Shown here in pieces: positions 58,695-64,000 of a DNA stretch of 64,000 nucleotides. The stretch covers positions 434,079,958 to 434,143,957 of the forward strand of contig CM068372.1 in the NCBI GenBank assembly GCA_034769895.1, written 5' to 3'. The notes under the pieces are model-generated. The model worked only from the letters and a program-made list of their open reading frames with translations, ran no database searches and was not told where the DNA came from. How positions within the stretch are numbered: the first letter of the stretch is position 1; every line of letters starts with the position of its first letter. Source of the DNA: Magicicada septendecula. Taxonomy: Eukaryota; Arthropoda; Insecta; Hemiptera; Cicadidae. A program made the translations under genes and the position numbers.

Positions 58695-61390
58695 GATGGC
58701 GTTGGCCTCCAGTGAAGCAACGAAACGGTAATACAGTACACGACGCTTAATGAATAAATCGCAAGTATATTAATAAATTCTTCTTTATACAAACGCCGGT
58801 TTCTCAAGAAAACCGGCACACCCCCACCCCAAAAAGGCAACATGGTTTCCACACACTTGCCTCTTTGGGTACCCAGCATGGTAACCGTAATCTTTATACC
58901 ACAAGGCTCCTCCGGGGACTCACAAGAAAATCCGCACTTAGGATAACAGAGGCTCAGAAGGAAAAAGGAAAGAGATGGAAAGAAGAAGTGTAGTGGGTGT
59001 ACTGGTGTGCGTGTAAGTCCTTGTGTAAGTGTGCGGGCACTGCATGCTGACTTGATCAGGGCCAGCATTCAGCCAGAAGGGACAGTAGAAGAAAAGAAGA
59101 AAGAGAAGTTCGGGAGCTCCCTGAATTCTGACCTCCTAAGGCCTCCCAACTTACGTTTTGAGACACCAAAACTTACCAACCTTAACAGGGCCTTCTGCCC
59201 CATAGTTACGAGGGTGGAGCTAACCAAACAACGGAACAATTCCACACTATCGATCCGTCGTACATTCTCAGCACCGGAGGGAAAATGATGGCCTCCATGA
59301 GACTATAATCTAAGGGTATGCCAAAACTTACAGAGTCGACGAAGTTCACCACCGACCTCGTCAACTCTATAAGTTTCACTCCTCTCTCTATCTCCTTTTT
59401 TTGATATTTTTTCTTTCTTTTTGAAATTTTATGTTTTTTAAGGAGAGGGTTAGGATAATCGGGAAGATGAAAAAGGCAAGGACCATCGAAAGGTCAAGAG
59501 CTAGGACTAAAGGTAAGGACACGGCTTCCTCCGGAAATAAGGATGAATGGAGAAAACCAAGGCTCGCGCAGGCAGGGGCGCGTCCCTGAAGTAGACGAAC
59601 ACCACTGGGACTGTGGGGAACATCTACCCGCTACCCGATTCTCTCTCACTTCAAGGCACCCTCTTAGCGCATGCCACCTTCAGGATGACAACTACCTTTA
59701 CCGACACGGAGACCATCAAATCTCCCGCCCCCATACCAGCCCGTCTACCCCCTACGACAGAGCTTCAGTTTAGAAATCTGCGTCGTTATTTCTTTTGAAT
59801 CGCTCCCCGGTTCGCCAACCTAGCCGTTACCGGCGACGCAAACCCCAGGATACGATATGGCCCCGACCAGCGATAACATAATTCTGCGGTTCTCTTGTCC
59901 ACGGCTGAGCTGGTCGGATAGCTTTGGCAGTAGACCCAGTCCCCTGGCTGGATGGGGTTAGGAATTCGCCCCCGATTATATCGACGACGGACCCGCTCGT
60001 GCGCTCGCAGCAAATACTTCAGAGCCTCCTTCCACCTCTCCGCTGTTCCACTATCTGGCTCCCGTGGCAGAAGATCTTCAATGTTCCACAAGTTAGTCAG
60101 TGGGAGTGCGGGCGAGAATCCAAATATAATTTCGAAGGGAACGGCCTGGTGACTGTCATTAAGGGCCGTATTAAAGGCTAGCTGTAACCACTTAAGATTC
60201 TGGTCCCAGGTGGTCTGTTGCTCTGCATGATAAGCAATAAGCGCGGACCTGAGATTCCTATTGAAGCTCTCCGCGTGGGACGGCTGTGGGTAATAAGGAG
60301 AAGTGGTTACATGCTTGATCCCACTGGCAAAACACATTCGCCGAAACTCACCCAAAATAAACTGCGGACCATTGTCCGAGACAATGATGGTCGGAAGACC
60401 GAAATGCTGAAAGACATGATTCTGAAGCGCGATAACGGTCAAACGGGCAATAGCCAGGCAAACTTTGAAAAACCATCCACACATACAAGTAGGTAAGCAT
60501 TACCAGACTTGCTACGGGGGAAAGGTCCCATGTAGTCGATGAATAGCTTCTCCATCGGTCTGCTCGCCACATCAGAGGACAACAACCCTAACTTGGTGTT
60601 CTGGGCAGGCTTAGTCAAGCCACAGAGATGACAATTCTTAACCCGCGTCACAACGTCCCAAATCCATGCCCTTCCAGATGAAATGTCGCCTAATGCTGGA
60701 AATGGTCTTAGAAATTCCCTTGTGACCTCCTACTGGGGAATTGTGATAATAACTGAAGACCATGGGCACTAACTTGCTAGGCAGCACGATCTTTGGGGCA
60801 CGTCCCTTTCTCTCCCTACAACACAGGACGCCCTTGGACAGGAAGTAAGGGGCCTGTACGTTACCCTCCTTTATGTTCTGGATGATAGGACCCAGCTCTT
60901 CGTCATCTAACTGATGTGGTAACACATCGGTGAAGGCTAATGGAAAATCTAACAGGACTGAACAGGGTTGCTCAGATTGGAATTCACTGGGTTGGGAAAA
61001 CATGCGTGACAAAGCATCTGCAACCACATTTTGCGTTCCTCTAATGTGTTGCACTTTAAACTTGAAGGATGAGATCTTGACCACCCATCTACCAATTTTA
61101 CCCAGTTGCCGGGAATGAGCAAGAAGCCAAGAGAGAGCCTGATTGTCGGTTTCGAGCAGGAACTCAGCATGTTCCAGAAAACGCCTGAACTTATCTAGAG
61201 CGTACACAACAGCCAAACACTCTAGCTCATATACTGAAGATTTTCTTTCTTGCTGGGTCATTGTTCGGGATATAAAGGCACCATCAACGACTTGGGACAG
61301 AACCGCTCCAGCGCCACCGAACTAGCGTCCGTCTGCAGTATGAAAGGTTGTGAAAAATCTGGCATCCGTTGCACCTGAAGGTCTGAGCAA
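58695..61390 (-). pseudogene. pol: Gypsy pol remains: RNase H and integrase
   Basis: Minus strand, right to left. RNase H starts at PDFSQPFILQTDASSVAL (about 61320-61375) and continues YELECLAVVYALDKF, TDNQALSWLLAHS and GTQNVVADALSRMF. The integrase zinc-binding region HNSPVGGHKGISKT (about 60700-60730) and core VSDNGPQFILGEF (about 60355) follow. Then come SALIAYHAEQQTTWDQNL and the C-terminal YRWSGPYRILGF (about 59850). The 1.1 kb from 59785 to 58695 is noncoding and leads to the long LTR. It is a sister family of the Gypsy at 4868-6599. No gag, protease or RT was recognised here. It is broken, with several breaks. Confidence 0.88.
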
Positions 61391-63056
61391 CTTTGCGGAG
61401 GTCAAATTCCGCAAGGAAGTTGTGGACGACCTGGTAGTCGTCTGGTTCGGTTTTTGAGGCAGAGTGCCCGGAGACTCTTTGCGCATAAGAGCGCCGAGAC
61501 TTAGCAATCGGTGGATTGGTGGAAGCCAGGGGTGTCTTATGGCCAGGAGTAGCGCCTCTAGCGGAGGTGCTAGGAAGAGGGACAGATGCGATAACGTCGG
61601 TCTTCACGCGTTGCGCAGGCTGTCTGGACTGTGCGGCTGGGTTGGCAGGAGCCCGGGAACGAGCGCCACGGGGCTTACGATGCCGCTTCTTTTTGCCTGT
61701 GTTAGGGAACCGCGGGGCGGGAGGTCAGGCGAGGCTGCTTCTAAAGCTGGGTCAGGGTTCTCCGTTGTTGGGGAGGGTTGAGTATTCTCAGGCTCCACAA
61801 CCGAGATGTTTGGTAAAGGCTGGTCTGTCTCATTTTCTGAGATGCCGCGAGGTTTCGGCGCTTTTTCGCCAGAGTGACAGGGGCCTGAGAAGGAGCCTGA
61901 GTAGGGTTGCCTGTGCTGCAGGTGTTTGCTTCGGGCCTTTAGATCTTTTCTGTTGCCTATTTGCAACTGTGGCGAAAGACACGGCAGCCGTAGCAGGAGG
62001 CGAAGGGCCTGGCTGCTCGGTTGCAGGTCGTGAACCAGCTACCGGATGCCTCGGTGGTGGCAGGCGCCCTTTCGGCTTTCGCCGCTCGAGCTCCCGCTGA
62101 AACACCGGACATGCCCGGTAGTTGGCGGGGTGACTTTCGCCACAGTTGATGCACCATTTGAATGCAGGCGCATCACAGAGTTTACTGGCGTGAGGTAGAG
62201 AGCACCTCACGCACGCCGGAGCGTTTGAGCAAGTTTCGGAGTGGTGCCCGAAGCGTTGGCACCTGTAACACTGAGGCAGAGCCCCGGGAGCGCGGCTTCT
62301 TTCCACTTTTACGCGGAAACCAAAAAGCCGCGTAAGAGAGAGTAGGCTTGCGCCTGCCTCGCTATTCTCCGCCATGATGCGGACCAGAGGAATTGGACAC
62401 CTTGGTCCGGCAGGAGCAAATACTCGATGTACCGCGCGAACAGGATAGCCCAGGTCGCGCAGCTCATCTAGGATTTCCTCAATAGGAGAGTCCACGTCCA
62501 AGCCTCTGAGGATAAATGACAGAGGCTTCACGTATTTGGGCGAGAAGGTGTGGTACTGGAATTGTGAGGATTCCACGAACGCCACGACACTGCGGTACAC
62601 GTCAATTCCTCGGACAACGATCTTGACAGTGTCGCCCCCAAGGAGCTTCAAGTCAACGTTGGCCGGGGAAAGTCCGGGATCCGCTATCAGTCGCCGGTAA
62701 AAACCGGTGACGTTGTTCACGCCGTGAACGAATACGGGCGGAATGCGACCAGAGGCCGGCGGTGCTTGGGCATCGCCGGACACAGTCGGCCCCGGGCCGG
62801 ATTCGCCATCAGCGGGGACAACTTCCATGGCGGACGCCGAGGAAGAGGTTGAGGAGGACCGGTTCCGCCTTGGTTTCTTAACCGGGCGCCCCCGTGGCCC
62901 AACCGCCACGAAAGCGTCGGTCTCGTCGCCGGGCAGCGGAACCGTCCGGGGATCGACTTGGTCCGCTTCCATCAGCGGAGAACACGGCGAATTGCTCGTG
63001 TGGGGTGGGGCAGTGGCGAGCGACTGCGTGCTCGTTGACGCGCCCGAACCGGGCAT
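61390..63056 (-). pseudogene. Jockey-type LINE ORF1 (PRE_C2HC plus three zinc knuckles)
   Basis: Minus-strand ORF1 protein of a non-LTR retrotransposon, which binds the element's RNA. ATG at 63056 (MPGSGASTSTQS); an upstream TTG in frame is less likely. A serine/proline-rich basic N-terminus is followed by the PRE_C2HC domain (LSFILRGLDVDSPIEEILDE, then LRDLGYPVRAVHRVF), then knuckles CYRCQRFGHHSETC, CVRCSLPHASKLC and CINCGESHPANYRAC. The first frame stops at 61830. The C-terminal part continues in other frames (KAPKPRGISENE; then a region ending DDYQVVHNFLAEFDL), so there are about two frameshifts. Immediately after this, without endonuclease or RT, Gypsy RNase H sequence begins. High GC sets it apart from the rest of the window. 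Confidence 0.82.
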
Positions 63057-64000
63057 ATCCGCCAACGAGCGGGAGGTTCGCCGACCAGATGCAGCCAGGC
63101 TGCCTCCGGCGGTAACCAGGGACCTAGGGTCCGGCCGGAGCCGGATCGCAAGCGGGACAACTGGAACGCTCAGGCTTTCTACGAGCTAGGCTAATGACCG
63201 GCTTCGTTAGATACCTCTCCTTACCAAGAGAGGTGTCCACCGGCCTCTTTGCCTAGGCGATATCCAAGCTCGCTTACCACTTGTGGGGGCTCGCAAGGAT
63301 CGTCCTAGGCAGCGCTACCTAAGAGCCTCAGCGTCAGCGGGTAAGATGCGCTGCGCAACGTTAAGCTCTGGCAGGCTATGTGCTTCCTCTTCAGCGGCAA
63401 GCTGGTGGTCCTGAAAAGGGTCGCTCAGCTGGTGGCCCTTAGAAGGTCCGGCGAACTCAGCTGTTCTTGTGCTGGCTACTCAGTTCACCAGCCAGCTGAG
63501 TTGTCTTTTATCTTCTAAGGCCTGATGTCCAGTAAGCAGGGCAGTTGAAGTCGTTTGTCTGTCCTCGTATCGAAGGCAGCAGGCCAGCAGCTGAAAACAG
63601 CGAAATCGTCCGTCCAAGAGAGAGCAGTCCAAAGAAGAGGTCCGTCTTGTTCAAGAGCTGGGTCCGAAATCTTTTCTGCGGTCTGCTGTCGGTCTGCCTA
63701 CATATCAGCCAGTCCAGTGGTGTGCGGAGCAGCAGCTAGTCGTGCTCCGGTGGTCGCAGTGTCCGAGCCACGATGCCACGATGCCACGATGCGTGTAGGG
63801 CACAGCTCAGTGCGTGCCCCAGTGACGGCAGCGTCCGGGCGAGCCCGATGACTGCCTGTTGCTTGGCGAGTGCTTGGTGCGAGACTTGTCGCTGCGAGCA
63901 TGTAGCATGTAGCACTGTAGTAGCGGGGCGTCTTTGCACCCGGTGCATGACTGCAGCATCTGGGACGAGCCCAATGGCTGCCTGTGGATAGACATAGTTC
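63057..64000 (-). promoter_or_regulatory. GC-rich 5' untranslated region of the LINE with repeated units
   Basis: Lies upstream of ORF1 on the minus strand and runs off the right edge. Two diverged units of about 120 bp share, on the minus strand, GGCAG(C/T)CAT(T/C)GGGCTCG and the GCTGC(A/C)GTCA block (about 63940-63980 and 63815-63860). GCATCGTGGCATCGTGGC and other short duplications follow (63.75-63.80 kb). Repeated 5' units with an internal promoter are known from several LINE families; promoter function here is inferred. Open frames in this part show no domain. Confidence 0.5.

Noticed and set aside
61516-62100. 194-codon plus-strand frame
   Set aside because: Antisense shadow of the GC-rich LINE ORF1, with no domain of its own.

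Overview
The window looks like a gene-poor stretch of a large, AT-rich animal genome, most likely an insect. That is inferred from the transposon mix (BEL/Pao, several Ty3/Gypsy families, Jockey-type LINEs, PIF/Harbinger, hAT, piggyBac, Helitron/Helentron and Tc1/mariner-like remnants), abundant microsatellites, and consensus splice sites inside transposon genes. No host gene, rRNA or tRNA was recognised. Almost everything identifiable is mobile DNA of different ages, often nested or abutting.

Layout. 0-8.7 kb: a BEL/Pao element on the minus strand, running off the left edge, next to a plus-strand Gypsy remnant with a probable 3' LTR. 9-18.3 kb: a five-unit tandem array (period about 161-165 bp), a Gypsy solo LTR with ATAT target duplications, microsatellites, a piggyBac C-terminal fossil, a degenerate Helitron N-terminal region and a hAT MITE with a perfect 8-bp duplication. 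21.0-23.6 kb: a very long (about 2.6 kb) solo LTR. 24.5-28.3 kb: a foldback element, a Jockey-type LINE split by a solo LTR, and a palindromic MITE inside a possible larger inverted-repeat element. 31-37.3 kb: a ZMYM-type hAT transposase fragment, a two-LTR Gypsy element, a second kind of solo LTR and a Tc1/mariner-like fragment. 37.4-45.3 kb: an inverted pair of an unknown repeat, a tandem duplication, the C-terminal end of a Helentron protein (helicase end joined to an endonuclease domain) and another solo LTR. 45.3-48.4 kb: nothing recognisable.

48.4-54.1 kb is the most informative part. A 4.76-kb PIF/Harbinger transposon with clear TIRs and TTA duplications carries a DDE transposase gene (plus) and a MADF-domain accessory gene (minus). 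Their exons interleave: each gene's single intron contains the other gene's second exon. A second, shorter Harbinger family directly abuts it, shares the TTA between them, and keeps only the outer first exons of the same convergent pair.

54.8-64 kb: a second copy of the palindromic MITE, a minus-strand relative of the long LTR, Gypsy RNase H/integrase remains, and directly joined to these a Jockey-type LINE ORF1 with its GC-rich, internally repeated 5' region running off the right edge.

All calls come from reading translated motifs, terminal repeats and target duplications by eye. Nothing was searched against a database.
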